Positions 43,297-57,555 are shown, counted from the first letter of the stretch. The stretch: DNA of 64,000 nucleotides from Klebsiella huaxiensis (GCF_003261575.2 NZ_CP036175.1:5208001-5272000); one strand, 5' to 3'. The notes: generated by a model not told the origin, from the sequence alone. Translations and numbers: made by a program.

Positions 43297-44304
43297 ATGA
43301 GTACAACACAAACTATTCTGACCGGCGACCGTCCAACCGGCCAGCTGCACCTCGGCCACTACGTCGGTTCCCTGCGCCAGCGCGTGCAGCTCCAGCACGA
43401 CCACCAGCAATTTATCCTTGTTGCTGACCTGCAGGGGCTGACCGATAACGGCAGCAATCCGCAAAAAATCAGCAGTAACATCTTTGAAGTGATGGCGGAT
43501 TATCTGGCGGTCGGCATCGACCCACAAAAGACAACCATCTGCCTGCAATCAGCCCTACCGGCGCTGGCGGAGCTCAGCGCGCTATATATGAATATCGTCA
43601 CCGTCGCCCGCGTTGAGCGTAATCCGACGGTCAAAAAAGAAATCGCCCAGAAAGGATTTTCTCGCTCGCTGCCGGTGGGCTTTCTGGCCTATCCCATCAG
43701 CCAGGCCGCCGATATCAGCGCCTTTAAAGCCGAGCTGGTGCCTGTTGGAGATGACCAGCTGCCGATGATCGAGCAGACCAACGAGATCGTGCACAAAATG
43801 AATAGCCTGACAACGGAGCCAGTCTTACGACACTGCAAGGCGCTACTCAGCGACGTCAGCCGCCTGCCGGGCATCGATGGCAACGCCAAAATGTCGAAAT
43901 CGCTGGGAAATACGCTCACGCTTTCGGCCAGCGAAGAGGAGATCCACCGCGCGGTCAGCGCCATGTACACCGATCCGAATCACCTGCGAGTTGCCGATCC
44001 GGGCCAGATTGAAGGTAACGTGGTCTTTACTTATCTCGACGCCTTTCATCCTGATAAAACGTTGGTTGCCGATATGAAAGCACACTATCAGCGTGGTGGT
44101 CTTGGGGACCGGCAGTGCAAGAATGAGTTGGAGTCCTGTTTACAGGAACTGCTGGCACCGATACGCGAGCGCCGGGCGACCTATATTCAGGATAAAGGCA
44201 TGTTGCTGGAACTGCTGCGCCGAGGAAGCGAGCGGGCGCACCAGTTGACTCAACAAACGCTGCATGAGGTGAAACGAGGTCTGGGATTACCGGTGTTGTT
44301 TTGA
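43297..44304 (+). CDS. trpS2: Tryptophanyl-tRNA synthetase, second type
   Basis: A 335-residue class I synthetase. The HIGH-type motif is in PTGQLHLGHYVGSL, and KMSKS is in NAKMSKSLGN. It charges tRNA-Trp in the cytoplasm. Enterobacteria keep their housekeeping trpS beside gph and dam; this gene beside tnaAB is therefore probably an extra copy. AAGGAG precedes the ATG. Expression seems governed by the Trp attenuator in its leader. Confidence 0.9.
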   Translation: MSTTQTILTGDRPTGQLHLGHYVGSLRQRVQLQHDHQQFILVADLQGLTDNGSNPQKISSNIFEVMADYLAVGIDPQKTTICLQSALPALAELSALYMNIVTVARVERNPTVKKEIAQKGFSRSLPVGFLAYPISQAADISAFKAELVPVGDDQLPMIEQTNEIVHKMNSLTTEPVLRHCKALLSDVSRLPGIDGNAKMSKSLGNTLTLSASEEEIHRAVSAMYTDPNHLRVADPGQIEGNVVFTYLDAFHPDKTLVADMKAHYQRGGLGDRQCKNELESCLQELLAPIRERRATYIQDKGMLLELLRRGSERAHQLTQQTLHEVKRGLGLPVLF

Positions 44305-44340
44305 GAGTCAGAGATATCTTCGCTGGCTCCACGAGCTCAC

Positions 44341-44433
44341 GGCCGGGTGGCGGCAGACGCCTTACCGGGGCTACGGGTTCCCAGCCGTCTGCGGACTGGT
44401 AGCCCGGACAGGCGCAACGCGCCGCCTCCGGGA
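44341..44433. repeat. REP pair (BIME)
   Basis: Two inverted REP units: CGGCAGACGCCTTACCGGGG with CTACGGG, and GTAGCCCGGACAGGCGCAAC with GCGCCGCCTCCGGG. It lies between the convergent trpS2 and diguanylate cyclase genes. Confidence 0.85.
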
Positions 44434-44446
44434 AGAACTCAGCCGC

Positions 44447-45844
44447 TTAATTGCCGCCGCCTTCATGCATCTTCACACAATTTCGCCCATCACGTTTGGC
44501 GACATACAGCGCGCTGTCGGCGTCGCGCAGCAGCAGGTTGTAATCCGGATGACCGGTATGAACAGCGTAACCGATGCTGGCGGTAATCGAAATTTCGGTC
44601 TCAGCGCCGACGCTAAACGCCAGCTGGCTGATTTTTTTACGCAGCCGCTCGAGGATAGTAAAGGCTTCCGCTGCGCCGGTTTCCACCAGCACCAGCAGAA
44701 ACTCCTCGCCGCCGTAGCGGAAAATGTAGTCACTGGAACGAATGTTATCGCTGAGCAGCTCCGCAACGTGCTTGATCGCCCGGTCACCGACCATATGACC
44801 CCAGCTGTCGTTAATTTCTTTAAAGTGGTCAATATCAATAATCGCCACCGTCATCGGCAGCTCATACTCCATCGCCAGCGTCACTTCATGCTTAAGGACC
44901 ACCGGCAGGTAGCGGCGATTCAACAGGCTGGTCAGCGTATCTTTGCCGCTTTGCATCTGCGACAGGCTACTAAACAGAACCCCAAGCTGGCTACCAATCT
45001 GCTGACAATGGATATGGATACCCTGTAGCAGACTTTGCGTATTTTTATACTCTGAATCGTCTGACGAAGATTTCCAGGAGGATAACAGGGCATCCACCTT
45101 GCTAATTAAGTCGGCGATTTCCTGCATTTGCGGATTTTTGTTAAAATAACGCACGCATTTATGGCGGAACCACAGGCCAAACTCCGACTCAGATAATAAC
45201 GCTCCGTTAATATCCGTTTTATTATCGCTGACAATATTAAAAATAGCGGTATTTTCCCATCCTGAGAGCGAAGCCTGCTGTTTGCCATATTCCAGAGGCA
45301 CATTATCCATCAGGCTATACAGGCGGTACGCCTCTTCATTTTTCGTCGCCCGATAGTGCGACAAGGTGTAGGCGTGGCACATCATTTCTACTGCCATATT
45401 AATAGCCATAATGGCGTAGTAGATGGCGGCGACGCTGGTCTCGCGGTCAATCTCGCTGTCGCGGATATTTTCAATCAGCCCGGCCTTAAGCTGACGAGCG
45501 CCCCGCAGAACGGCCTCAGCCGGAATACCGATGCGCGAATGGATACTGCCTATCAGGTACTGCCGCTCCGCCAGCGCTTGCAGATTTTCCTTCTCGCTCA
45601 TCAGGATATCTTTCACCCACCCTGCCAGCGAGTTGCTTAACCGCTCCTGGACTAAATCATAGGTGAGGTGCCTGGCGATATCCGGGTCCTGGAAAATAAA
45701 GTCATAAAAACGGGTCGCTAACGCCTCCGCCTGCTGCTCAGCAATATTTTTAAGCACCGACTTCACTTCTGGCGTCAGGCTGTCGTACAGCGGCAACCAT
45801 TCCTTAAAAATAATGGAGATATATTTTTGGCTTTCATCTTTCAT
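44447..45844 (-). CDS. dosC: Globin-coupled diguanylate cyclase, DosC-like
   Basis: A 465-residue protein. Residues 1-165 form a globin-coupled sensor; the proximal heme His is about residue 102 (GSIHSRIGIP, as in DosC VHARIGIP). A middle helical domain leads to a GGDEF domain with active site RYGGEEF at 378-382 and an inhibitory RSSD site just before it. It makes c-di-GMP in response to oxygen. Identity to E. coli DosC is partial, and no dosP phosphodiesterase gene follows it here, unlike in E. coli. Confidence 0.85.
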   Translation of the reverse strand: MKDESQKYISIIFKEWLPLYDSLTPEVKSVLKNIAEQQAEALATRFYDFIFQDPDIARHLTYDLVQERLSNSLAGWVKDILMSEKENLQALAERQYLIGSIHSRIGIPAEAVLRGARQLKAGLIENIRDSEIDRETSVAAIYYAIMAINMAVEMMCHAYTLSHYRATKNEEAYRLYSLMDNVPLEYGKQQASLSGWENTAIFNIVSDNKTDINGALLSESEFGLWFRHKCVRYFNKNPQMQEIADLISKVDALLSSWKSSSDDSEYKNTQSLLQGIHIHCQQIGSQLGVLFSSLSQMQSGKDTLTSLLNRRYLPVVLKHEVTLAMEYELPMTVAIIDIDHFKEINDSWGHMVGDRAIKHVAELLSDNIRSSDYIFRYGGEEFLLVLVETGAAEAFTILERLRKKISQLAFSVGAETEISITASIGYAVHTGHPDYNLLLRDADSALYVAKRDGRNCVKMHEGGGN

Positions 45845-46377
45845 TGAATAAAGCGCTCGCCTGGCGTTAGTCTATTTTCAGGGCCGAAGATCATACAACA
45901 GTTCTTCTGCAGCAACCAGATTAAAAATGCGCCAGCTACTCGCCAATAATACCCTCTGGTTATTAGCGTTAAGGAATGGCTTATAAGTATGATGATTTAA
46001 TGTAAAACGATGAAGATTGTATGAGCAAAGCCCGGAGCATTAAACCCAATAAGCATCATGGGTAATATTGCCTCATCGTGCCTCAGCTGTTTTTTTATGT
46101 TAACTCTACGACAAGTCCATGTTTTGTATATGGACATATTTGTTGCGGGTGTTAGTATTGCATTGACGGTAGCAATAAATATGCGTGTTTCATTTAAGGC
46201 GAGGATTGCTGATGATGACCACATTAATCGCACCTCTTTCTGACCGGTTAGCAGCGCTGAAGGCGTCATGCGCCGGTTGGCCTTATCCCCCATACCTTCC
46301 TTTCCTGGAGAGACGATACTTCGCTATGCGGAGGAGAAACGCGCACCACTCAGCAAATGGAACAAAGCGAGTCGCGT
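45845..46377. other. Intergenic region between dosC-like and yhiI genes
   Basis: A 533-bp divergent region. It should hold promoters for both flanking genes. A frame at 46212-46376 reads MMTTLIAPLSDRLAALKASC with WPYPPYL, faintly like the start of an aldehyde dehydrogenase, but it runs into yhiI and I do not call it. Confidence 0.4.
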
Positions 46378-47445
46378 ATGGACAAAATCAAACGGCGTTG
46401 GGCAGTCTACGTTATTGGTTTACTGGTGGTGATTGCCGCCGCCGCATGGTGGATGCTGCGCCCACCGGGACTCCCGGCAGGCTTTGCCAGCAGCAACGGT
46501 AGAATTGAAGCCACAGAGGTCGATATCGCCACCAAAACCGCCGGACGTATCGATACCATTCTGGTCAAAGAAGGGCAGTTTGTCCGCCAGGGTGAAGTCT
46601 TAGCCCGCATGGATATCCGGGTGCTCAACGAACAACGGCTGGAAGCCGCCGCGCAAATTAAAGAAGCAGAAAGTTCGATTGCCGCAGCGAAGGCGCTACT
46701 CGACCAGCGTCAAGGCGAAATGCGCGCCGCTGAGGCGGTCGTGAAGCAGCGGCAGGCTGAATTAAACTCCGCCGCCAAACGCCACGGCCGTTCCAGCACA
46801 CTCTCACAGCGCGGCGCGGTCTCCGCTCAGCAGCTTGATGACGACCTGGCGGCGGCGGAAAGCGCCAGAGCAGCGCTGGAATCAGCAAAAGCCCAGGTCT
46901 CTGCTGCCAGAGCGGCTATTGAGGCGGCAAGAACCAGCATTATTCAGGCACAAACCCGCGTTGAAGCAGCTCAGGCCACAGAGCGGCGGATTATCGCCGA
47001 TATCGACGATAGCGAACTGAAAGCGCCACGTGATGGCCGCATTCAGTACCGTGTTGCTGAACCGGGAGAAGTGCTGGCGGCAGGCGGACGGGTGCTGAAT
47101 ATGGTCGACTTGTCCGATGTCTACATGACCTTCTTCCTGCCGACCGAACAGGCGGGCCTTTTGGCGCTCGGCAGCGAAGCACGCATTATCCTCGATGCCG
47201 CACCGAATCTGGTTATTCCTGCCAATATCAGTTTTGTCGCCAGCGTGGCGCAGTTTACCCCCAAAACGGTGGAAACCAGCGATGAACGGCTGAAGCTGAT
47301 GTTCCGCGTCAAAGCCCGCATTCCGCCTGAGCTGCTGGAACAGCATCTTGAGTATGTGAAAACCGGCCTGCCAGGTATGGCCTGGGTGCGTCTGGATAGC
47401 CAGAAGACGTGGCCTGAAGCGCTGACGGTGAGGTTGCCACAATGA
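46378..47445 (+). CDS. yhiI: Membrane fusion protein YhiI (HlyD family)
   Basis: A 355-residue protein, as in E. coli. It has an N-terminal transmembrane helix (VYVIGLLVVIAAAAWWML), the lipoyl half EVDIATKTAGRIDTILVKEG, a coiled-coil hairpin from about 85 to 200 rich in Ala and Gln, and the second half APRDGRIQYRVAEPGEVLAA. It is the periplasmic adaptor for RbbA-YhhJ. The start at 46378 matches the E. coli protein; the ATG at 46357 is an in-frame alternative. The stop overlaps the rbbA start by ATGA. Confidence 0.93.
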   Translation: MDKIKRRWAVYVIGLLVVIAAAAWWMLRPPGLPAGFASSNGRIEATEVDIATKTAGRIDTILVKEGQFVRQGEVLARMDIRVLNEQRLEAAAQIKEAESSIAAAKALLDQRQGEMRAAEAVVKQRQAELNSAAKRHGRSSTLSQRGAVSAQQLDDDLAAAESARAALESAKAQVSAARAAIEAARTSIIQAQTRVEAAQATERRIIADIDDSELKAPRDGRIQYRVAEPGEVLAAGGRVLNMVDLSDVYMTFFLPTEQAGLLALGSEARIILDAAPNLVIPANISFVASVAQFTPKTVETSDERLKLMFRVKARIPPELLEQHLEYVKTGLPGMAWVRLDSQKTWPEALTVRLPQ

Positions 47446-50171
47446 ACACGGTCGCCCGCCTGGATAACGTCAGTCAGCACTTTGGCGCAACCACCGCGCT
47501 AAAAGACATTACGCTGAACATTCCCGCCCGCTGTATGGTGGGCCTGATCGGGCCAGACGGCGTCGGCAAGTCCAGCCTGCTGTCATTAATTTCCGGCGCA
47601 CGGGTCATTGAGCGCGGCAATGTGGTCGTGCTCGGCGGCGACATGAGCGATGTTCGCCACCGCCAGGACGTGTGCCCGAAAATTGCCTGGATGCCTCAGG
47701 GGCTAGGGAAGAACCTCTACTATACCCTGTCGGTCTATGAAAACGTCGACTTCTTTGCCCGCCTGTTTGGTCATGATAAAGCCGAGCGCGAAAACCGAAT
47801 CAATGAGCTTTTGCAAAGTACCGGTCTGGCACCGTTTCGCGACCGTCCGGCGGGGAAGCTCTCCGGCGGAATGAAGCAAAAGCTTGGCCTGTGCTGCGCG
47901 CTCATTCACGACCCACAGTTGCTGATCCTTGATGAACCAACCACGGGCGTCGATCCCCTCTCCCGCGCGCAGTTTTGGGATCTGATCGACAGCATTCGCC
48001 AGCGCCAGCCAGAGATGAGCGTGCTGGTCGCCACGGCCTATATGGAAGAGGCGGAGCGTTTTGATTGGCTGGTCGCCATGAATGCGGGGGAAATACTGGC
48101 GACCGGCAGCGCAGAAGAGCTAAAAGTGCAAACGGCGAGCCAGACGCTGGAGCAGGCATTTATTGCCCTGCTTCCCGAAGCCCAGCGCCTGGCGCATAAA
48201 GAGGTGATCATTCCACCGCGCAACGCAGAGGAGAACGAAATAGCCATTGAAGCTCGCGGCCTGACAATGCGCTTTGGCAATTTTGTCGCCGTTGATCACG
48301 TGAACTTTCGTATCGCCCGCGGCGAAATCTTCGGGTTCCTCGGCTCCAACGGCTGCGGTAAATCAACAACCATGAAAATGCTGACCGGGCTGCTGCCGGC
48401 CAGCGAAGGAGAAGCCTGGCTATTTGGCCAACCGGTCGACCCGAAGGATATTGAAACCCGCCGCCGAGTTGGCTATATGTCGCAGGCCTTTTCCCTCTAC
48501 AGTGAACTGACCGTCAGGCAAAACCTCGAACTGCATGCCCGGCTGTTCCATATTCCGGATGCGGAGATCCCCGGTCGGGTCGCCGAAATGAGCCAGCGTT
48601 TTATGCTGCAAGAGGTTGAAGATACCCTGCCCGCCTCACTGCCGTTAGGTATTCGGCAGCGGCTATCGCTGGCGGTCGCGGTCATTCACCGTCCGGAAAT
48701 GTTAATTCTTGATGAACCCACATCCGGCGTCGATCCCGTGGCCCGGGATATGTTCTGGCAACTGATGGTCGATCTGGCTCGTCAGGATCGAGTGACGATT
48801 TTTATCTCCACCCACTTTATGAATGAAGCCGAGCGCTGCGATCGCATTTCGCTGATGCATGCCGGCAAAGTGCTGGCCAGCGATACGCCGCAGGCGCTGG
48901 TCGAACAGCGCGGGTCGGCCAGCCTCGAAGAGGCCTTTATCGCCTGGCTACAGGAGGCAGCAGATGCCGCACAGCCGCCTGCTGCTGAGGCTGCGCCGAT
49001 TCCCATGATTGAACACAAAACCGAAACCATTGCACCACGTCAGGCGTTTAGCTTGCGCCGCCTGTTTAGCTACAGCCGTCGCGAAGCGCTGGAGCTACGT
49101 CGCGATCCGGTACGATCGACCCTGGCATTGCTGGGGACGGTGATCCTGATGTTTATTATGGGCTATGGGATCAGTATGGACGTCGAGGATCTGCGATTTG
49201 CGGTACTCGACCGCGATCAAACCGTCAGCAGCCAGGGCTGGTCGCAGAATATCGCCGGTTCACGCTATTTTATCGAACAGCCGCCGCTGCAAAGCTATAG
49301 CGAACTGGACAGAAGAATGCGCGACGGCGAACTGGCGGTGGCAATCGAGATTCCGCCTAATTTTGGACGCGATATTGCCCGGGGGACACCGGTGCAAATC
49401 GGTGTATGGGTGGACGGCGCGATGCCAAACCGCGCGGAGACAGTACGCGGCTACGTGCAGGCAATGCATCTGACCTGGCTCCAGGAAATGGCCGGTCGTC
49501 AGGCTAGCCCTAATCGCGATACTTCACTGATTTCAATAGAAACCCGCTATCGCTATAACCCGGATGTGAAGAGTTTGCCGGCGATTGTTCCAGCGGTTAT
49601 TCCGCTGTTGTTGATGATGATCCCGGCGATGCTCAGCGCGCTCAGCGTAGTGCGTGAGAAAGAGCTTGGCTCAATTATCAATTTGTACGTGACGCCGACC
49701 ACCCGCAGTGAATTTCTGCTGGGCAAACAGGTGCCGTATATCGTGCTGGGGATGTTTAACTTCTTCCTGCTCTGCGCGCTGTCGGTATTTGTCTTTGGCG
49801 TGCCGCATAAAGGGAGCTTTCTGACGCTAACGCTGGCCGCACTGCTCTATGTCACTATTGCCACCGGGCTTGGCCTGCTGATCTCAACGTTTATGAAAAG
49901 CCAGATTGCGGCGATTTTCGGTACCGCAATTATTACGCTTATCCCGGCGACGCAGTTCTCGGGGATGATCGATCCCGTCGCCTCGCTGGAAGGGCCGGGC
50001 CGCTGGATTGGCCAGATTTATCCAACCAGCCACTTTCTGACCATTGCGCGAGGAACGTTTTCCAAAGCGCTAAATCTTACGGACCTGTGGGCATCCTTCA
50101 TACCACTGCTTATTGCGGTTCCGCTGGTGCTGGGCCTGAGCGTGTGGCTGCTGAAAAAACAGGAGGGATAA
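47442..50171 (+). CDS. rbbA: Ribosome-associated ATPase / ABC transporter fusion RbbA
   Basis: A 909-residue protein joining two ABC ATPase domains and an ABC-2 membrane domain. Walker A motifs are GPDGVGKSSL and GSNGCGKSTT; Walker B motifs are LLILDEPTTGVD and MLILDEPTSGVD. The first signature is LSGGMKQKL; the second is altered (LPLGIRQRL), so one site is probably degenerate. Membrane helices begin near residue 560. E. coli RbbA binds ribosomes and affects E-site tRNA release. The gene overlaps both neighbours. Confidence 0.94.
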   Translation: MNTVARLDNVSQHFGATTALKDITLNIPARCMVGLIGPDGVGKSSLLSLISGARVIERGNVVVLGGDMSDVRHRQDVCPKIAWMPQGLGKNLYYTLSVYENVDFFARLFGHDKAERENRINELLQSTGLAPFRDRPAGKLSGGMKQKLGLCCALIHDPQLLILDEPTTGVDPLSRAQFWDLIDSIRQRQPEMSVLVATAYMEEAERFDWLVAMNAGEILATGSAEELKVQTASQTLEQAFIALLPEAQRLAHKEVIIPPRNAEENEIAIEARGLTMRFGNFVAVDHVNFRIARGEIFGFLGSNGCGKSTTMKMLTGLLPASEGEAWLFGQPVDPKDIETRRRVGYMSQAFSLYSELTVRQNLELHARLFHIPDAEIPGRVAEMSQRFMLQEVEDTLPASLPLGIRQRLSLAVAVIHRPEMLILDEPTSGVDPVARDMFWQLMVDLARQDRVTIFISTHFMNEAERCDRISLMHAGKVLASDTPQALVEQRGSASLEEAFIAWLQEAADAAQPPAAEAAPIPMIEHKTETIAPRQAFSLRRLFSYSRREALELRRDPVRSTLALLGTVILMFIMGYGISMDVEDLRFAVLDRDQTVSSQGWSQNIAGSRYFIEQPPLQSYSELDRRMRDGELAVAIEIPPNFGRDIARGTPVQIGVWVDGAMPNRAETVRGYVQAMHLTWLQEMAGRQASPNRDTSLISIETRYRYNPDVKSLPAIVPAVIPLLLMMIPAMLSALSVVREKELGSIINLYVTPTTRSEFLLGKQVPYIVLGMFNFFLLCALSVFVFGVPHKGSFLTLTLAALLYVTIATGLGLLISTFMKSQIAAIFGTAIITLIPATQFSGMIDPVASLEGPGRWIGQIYPTSHFLTIARGTFSKALNLTDLWASFIPLLIAVPLVLGLSVWLLKKQEG

Positions 50172-51295
50172 TGCGCGGATTACGCAATATTTATAATTTA
50201 GGCATGAAAGAGCTACGCAGCCTGCTTGGCGATAAGGCGATGCTGACATTAATTGTCTTCGCCTTTACCATCTCGGTTTACTCCTCCGCTACCGTTATGC
50301 CGGGATCGTTACATTTAGCCCCCATCGCTATTGCGGATATGGATAAATCTCAGCTCTCATCGCGTATTATCAACGGCTTTTATCGGCCTTGGTTTTTACC
50401 GCCGGAGCTGATTACCGCAGATGAAATGGACGCCGGGCTGGATGCCGGGCGTTACACTTTCGCGATCAATATTCCCCCTAACTTCCAGCGCGATGTATTG
50501 GCAGGACGTCAACCGGAGCTACAGGTTAACGTTGACGCGACGCGAATGAGCCAGGCGTTTACCGGCAATAGCTATATCCAGAATATTGTCACCGGTGAGG
50601 TAAACAGCTTTGTCGCCCGCTACCGGGATAACAGTTCGCTACCGGTTGAGCTGGCCGTCAGGATGCGTTTTAACCCGAACCTGGAGCAGGAACGTTTCGG
50701 TGCCGTCATGGCGATAATCAACAATATTACCATGCTGGCCATCGTGCTTACCGGCTCGGCGCTGATACGTGAGCGGGAACATGGCACTGTGGAGCACCTG
50801 CTGGTTATGCCAGTGACGCCGTTTGAAATCATGATGGCAAAGATCTGGTCAATGGGTTTGGTGGTGCTGGTCGTTTCTGGATTATCGCTTATATTGATGG
50901 TCCAGGGAGTGTTGCAGGTGCCGATTGAAGGCTCTATACCGCTGTTTATGCTTGGAGTAGCTCTGAGCCTGTTTGCTACTACCTCAATTGGAATATTTAT
51001 GGGAACCGTGGCCCGCTCGATGCCGCAGCTAGGGCTATTGATGATTCTGGTACTGCTGCCACTTCAGATGCTATCCGGGGGATCAACGCCAAGAGAAAGT
51101 ATGCCGCAGGCGGTGCAGGACATCATGCTCACGATGCCGACAACCCATTTCGTCAGTCTGGCGCAGGCGATTCTGTATCGAGGCGCAGATTTTGCGATTG
51201 TCTGGCCGCAGTTTCTGACGCTGCTGGCTATCGGTGGCGTATTTTTTACGATTGCACTGCTGCGTTTTCGTAAGACTATCGGCGAGATGGCCTGA
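50171..51295 (+). CDS. yhhJ: ABC-2 permease YhhJ
   Basis: A 374-residue inner-membrane protein of the ABC-2 family, very close to E. coli YhhJ. There is an N-terminal helix, a large periplasmic domain (residues about 45-175) and five to six C-terminal helices including NNITMLAIVLTGSALIRERE. It starts at the ATG sharing a base with the rbbA stop, with AGGAGGG just before. It forms the exporter with YhiI and RbbA. Confidence 0.94.
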   Translation: MRGLRNIYNLGMKELRSLLGDKAMLTLIVFAFTISVYSSATVMPGSLHLAPIAIADMDKSQLSSRIINGFYRPWFLPPELITADEMDAGLDAGRYTFAINIPPNFQRDVLAGRQPELQVNVDATRMSQAFTGNSYIQNIVTGEVNSFVARYRDNSSLPVELAVRMRFNPNLEQERFGAVMAIINNITMLAIVLTGSALIREREHGTVEHLLVMPVTPFEIMMAKIWSMGLVVLVVSGLSLILMVQGVLQVPIEGSIPLFMLGVALSLFATTSIGIFMGTVARSMPQLGLLMILVLLPLQMLSGGSTPRESMPQAVQDIMLTMPTTHFVSLAQAILYRGADFAIVWPQFLTLLAIGGVFFTIALLRFRKTIGEMA

Positions 51296-51301
51296 GTTTA
51301 T

Positions 51302-51322
51302 GCCGCTACCGCTGGTAGCGGC
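51302..51322 (+). terminator. Hairpin terminator after yhhJ
   Basis: GCCGCTACC and GGTAGCGGC form a perfect 9-bp stem with a 3-base loop, followed by TATCAATTTATTTATT. It lies between convergent genes and could serve both. Confidence 0.7.
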
Positions 51323-51329
51323 TATCAAT

Positions 51330-51647
51330 TTATTTATTGCGGTTCATAAAGCGACGCAGTAGCCAGGTAAACCCCATAGCCATGCTGAACAGAATGACCA
51401 GCAGCAGCACCCAACAGACCGAGATTCGCAGTAACGTACTCATAGTCATAAATGGCTGAAGATACACGGTAAATGAGTGCTCAACAGGTTTTCTCAGCAG
51501 CATCATTATCCCATCAGCTAACCAGACAAGCGCCCGACAAACCAACCAGATGATAGCTGGCCAACAGAGCAAAACCAGAAAGGTGAAGCGCTCTTGTATA
51601 TATTTTATAAGTTGGCGCAAAGGAGGCCAGTTGATCAGAATTTTCAT
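51330..51647 (-). CDS. Small membrane protein of unknown function
   Basis: A 105-residue protein with two or three hydrophobic helices (LVLLCWPAIIWLVCRALVWL and SVCWVLLLVILFSMAMGF) and a basic C-terminus (RRFMNRNK). It loosely recalls PgaD-type proteins, but I see no shared motif and do not assign it. It is convergent with yhhJ. The ribosome binding site is weak (GAG). Confidence 0.5.
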   Translation of the reverse strand: MKILINWPPLRQLIKYIQERFTFLVLLCWPAIIWLVCRALVWLADGIMMLLRKPVEHSFTVYLQPFMTMSTLLRISVCWVLLLVILFSMAMGFTWLLRRFMNRNK

Positions 51648-52083
51648 TTATATTCTCATATTGCCAGCCGGTAACATGCATTATTCGTCTGAAGACGTTA
51701 CCGGGTTAGCTTCCATACAGGCAATGCACCCTATGTTTTTATCAAATTTGAATTAACTTAAACCAGATCGAGTTAACAAAGTGTTAAGAACACTAAGTCA
51801 TTTGCCTGAAAAAGTCCAGCCATTATAGCCATTACTATGTATAGAATGAGAATATCGCATCAGTTTGTTAATATAATTACATTAACGCAACTGAATATTT
51901 TAATAAAACTTACGGCCAATTTAATTTAAACAAAACATTAAGGAATGGGTTTGTATTTATTTAAATTATATTAATAAAATTCAAATAATAAATAAAATAA
52001 TCCTCACTCAATGAGTTTATTCATTTCATTACTTGTTGGGTGGTTATTTTCCGATAAAAATGATGTTGAAGTGAAGATTTCCC
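51648..52083. other. AT-rich intergenic region
   Basis: About 435 bp without a supported gene. The centre (51880-52020) is nearly all A and T. It should include the promoter of the small membrane protein; nothing else is recognisable. Confidence 0.4.
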
Positions 52084-52359
52084 TTAATCGTAACTACTAA
52101 CGATAACCTTTCGGGTTAAATCCCCTGGAGCATTAACTGTTTTGGTGACTATACCACGCGAAATAGAAGAAACATACTTCACATCAACAGGATACAAGTC
52201 ATGACCGCATGACTGTCGCAGTTGCCCGGCAACAATATCAGTATGACAGGTAAGTCATACAACTTGCCCAGTGATGGTGAGTGTTGCGGTATCAGCAGCA
52301 AAAGCAACTGAACTCACTCCATGAGCTAAAGTCAAAATCCCAATCAGCGCCATTTTCAT
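52084..52359 (-). pseudogene. DUF2574 (YehE-like) secreted protein gene with an internal stop
   Basis: From an ATG at 52359 the frame gives a signal peptide (MKMALIGILTLAHGVSSVAF) and then TLTITGQVV, followed by a TGA at 52255-52257. The same frame continues without further stops, LTCHTDIVAGQLRQSCGHDL and onward to VIVSSYD and a TAA at 52084. The whole would be 91 residues, near the 93 of E. coli YehE. A single nonsense change breaks it. The two cysteines lie after the stop. Confidence 0.65.
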
Positions 52360-52512
52360 TGGTTTTGTAGCTCGTAACAGGATAGTAATAGAAAGATAGA
52401 AGCAAAGTGATGATAAAACCAGACGTTATAAAAGGAATATAGTCATGCTGTAGTGCCAGATAAAATATTCATGCCACCAACTGACTTGAAGATTTCTCAT
52501 ACCATAAAAACG

Positions 52513-52539
52513 CAAAAAGCCCATCCTGACGGATGGGCT
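52513..52539 (-). terminator. rRNA operon terminator
   Basis: On the minus strand AGCCCATCC, loop GTCA, GGATGGGCT, then TTTTTGC. It lies 14 bp beyond the 5S 3' end. Confidence 0.92.
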
Positions 52540-52552
52540 CTTCACTTAATTA

Positions 52553-52672
52553 ATGCCTGGCAGTTCCCTACTCTCACATGGGGAGACCCCACACTACCAT
52601 CGGCGCTACGGCGTTTCACTTCTGAGTTCGGCATGGGGTCAGGTGGGACCACCGCGCTGTCGCCGCCAGGCA
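52553..52672 (-). rRNA. rrf: 5S ribosomal RNA
   Basis: Minus strand begins TGCCTGGCGGCGACAGCGCG and ends GCCAGGCAT, 120 nt, matching enterobacterial 5S RNA with small differences from E. coli in helix I and loop A. Confidence 0.98.
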
Positions 52673-52735
52673 AATTCTGTTTATCTGTATCAAGCTGAAT
52701 TTCTCTCAATTCCGCCAAAACATCTTCGGCGTTGT

Positions 52736-55642
<2,907 letters not shown>

Positions 55643-55853
55643 TCACAACCCGAAGATGTTTCACTTCATGATTGCGAAAATTTGAGAGACTCGAACACAC
55701 CGTCATTCTGTTCTTATTACGGAGAACAGACACAGTGTGTCGTTTCAATTTTCAGCTTGATCCAGATTTTTAAAGAGCAAATATCTCAAACGTAACTCAC
55801 TGAGTTAGTTTTGAGATATTGGTGGGTTGTGTCTTTCACTCACAGCCAGCAAG

Positions 55854-55928
55854 TGGCGTCCCCTAGGGGATTCGAACCCCTGTTGCCGCCGTGAAAGGGC
55901 GGAGTCCTAACCGCTAGACGAAGGGGAC
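55854..55928 (-). tRNA. gltT: tRNA-Glu (anticodon TTC) in the 16S-23S spacer
   Basis: 75 nt including encoded CCA. The acceptor stem GTCCCC pairs with GGGGAC. The anticodon loop CCTTTCACGG gives TTC, and the T loop GGTTCGAATC is present. It is one base shorter in the D loop than the E. coli tRNA-Glu. A spacer with tRNA-Glu alone corresponds to the rrnB/C/E/G class. The allele letter in the symbol is nominal. Confidence 0.95.
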
Positions 55929-56015
55929 ACGAGGTGTCGCGACTTCGCAGCCGTCTTGCTTCTTTACATTCATCAGACAATCTGTGTGAGCACTACAAAG
56001 GCAGGTTCTTTAAGG

Positions 56016-57555
<1,540 letters not shown>

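Noticed and set aside
46212..46376. Frame resembling the start of an aldehyde dehydrogenase before yhiI
   Set aside because: The similarity is faint, covers under 30 residues and has no downstream continuation.
52255..52257. TGA as a selenocysteine codon in the YehE-like gene
   Set aside because: The family has no selenoprotein members, and I saw no clear SECIS-like hairpin directly after the codon.
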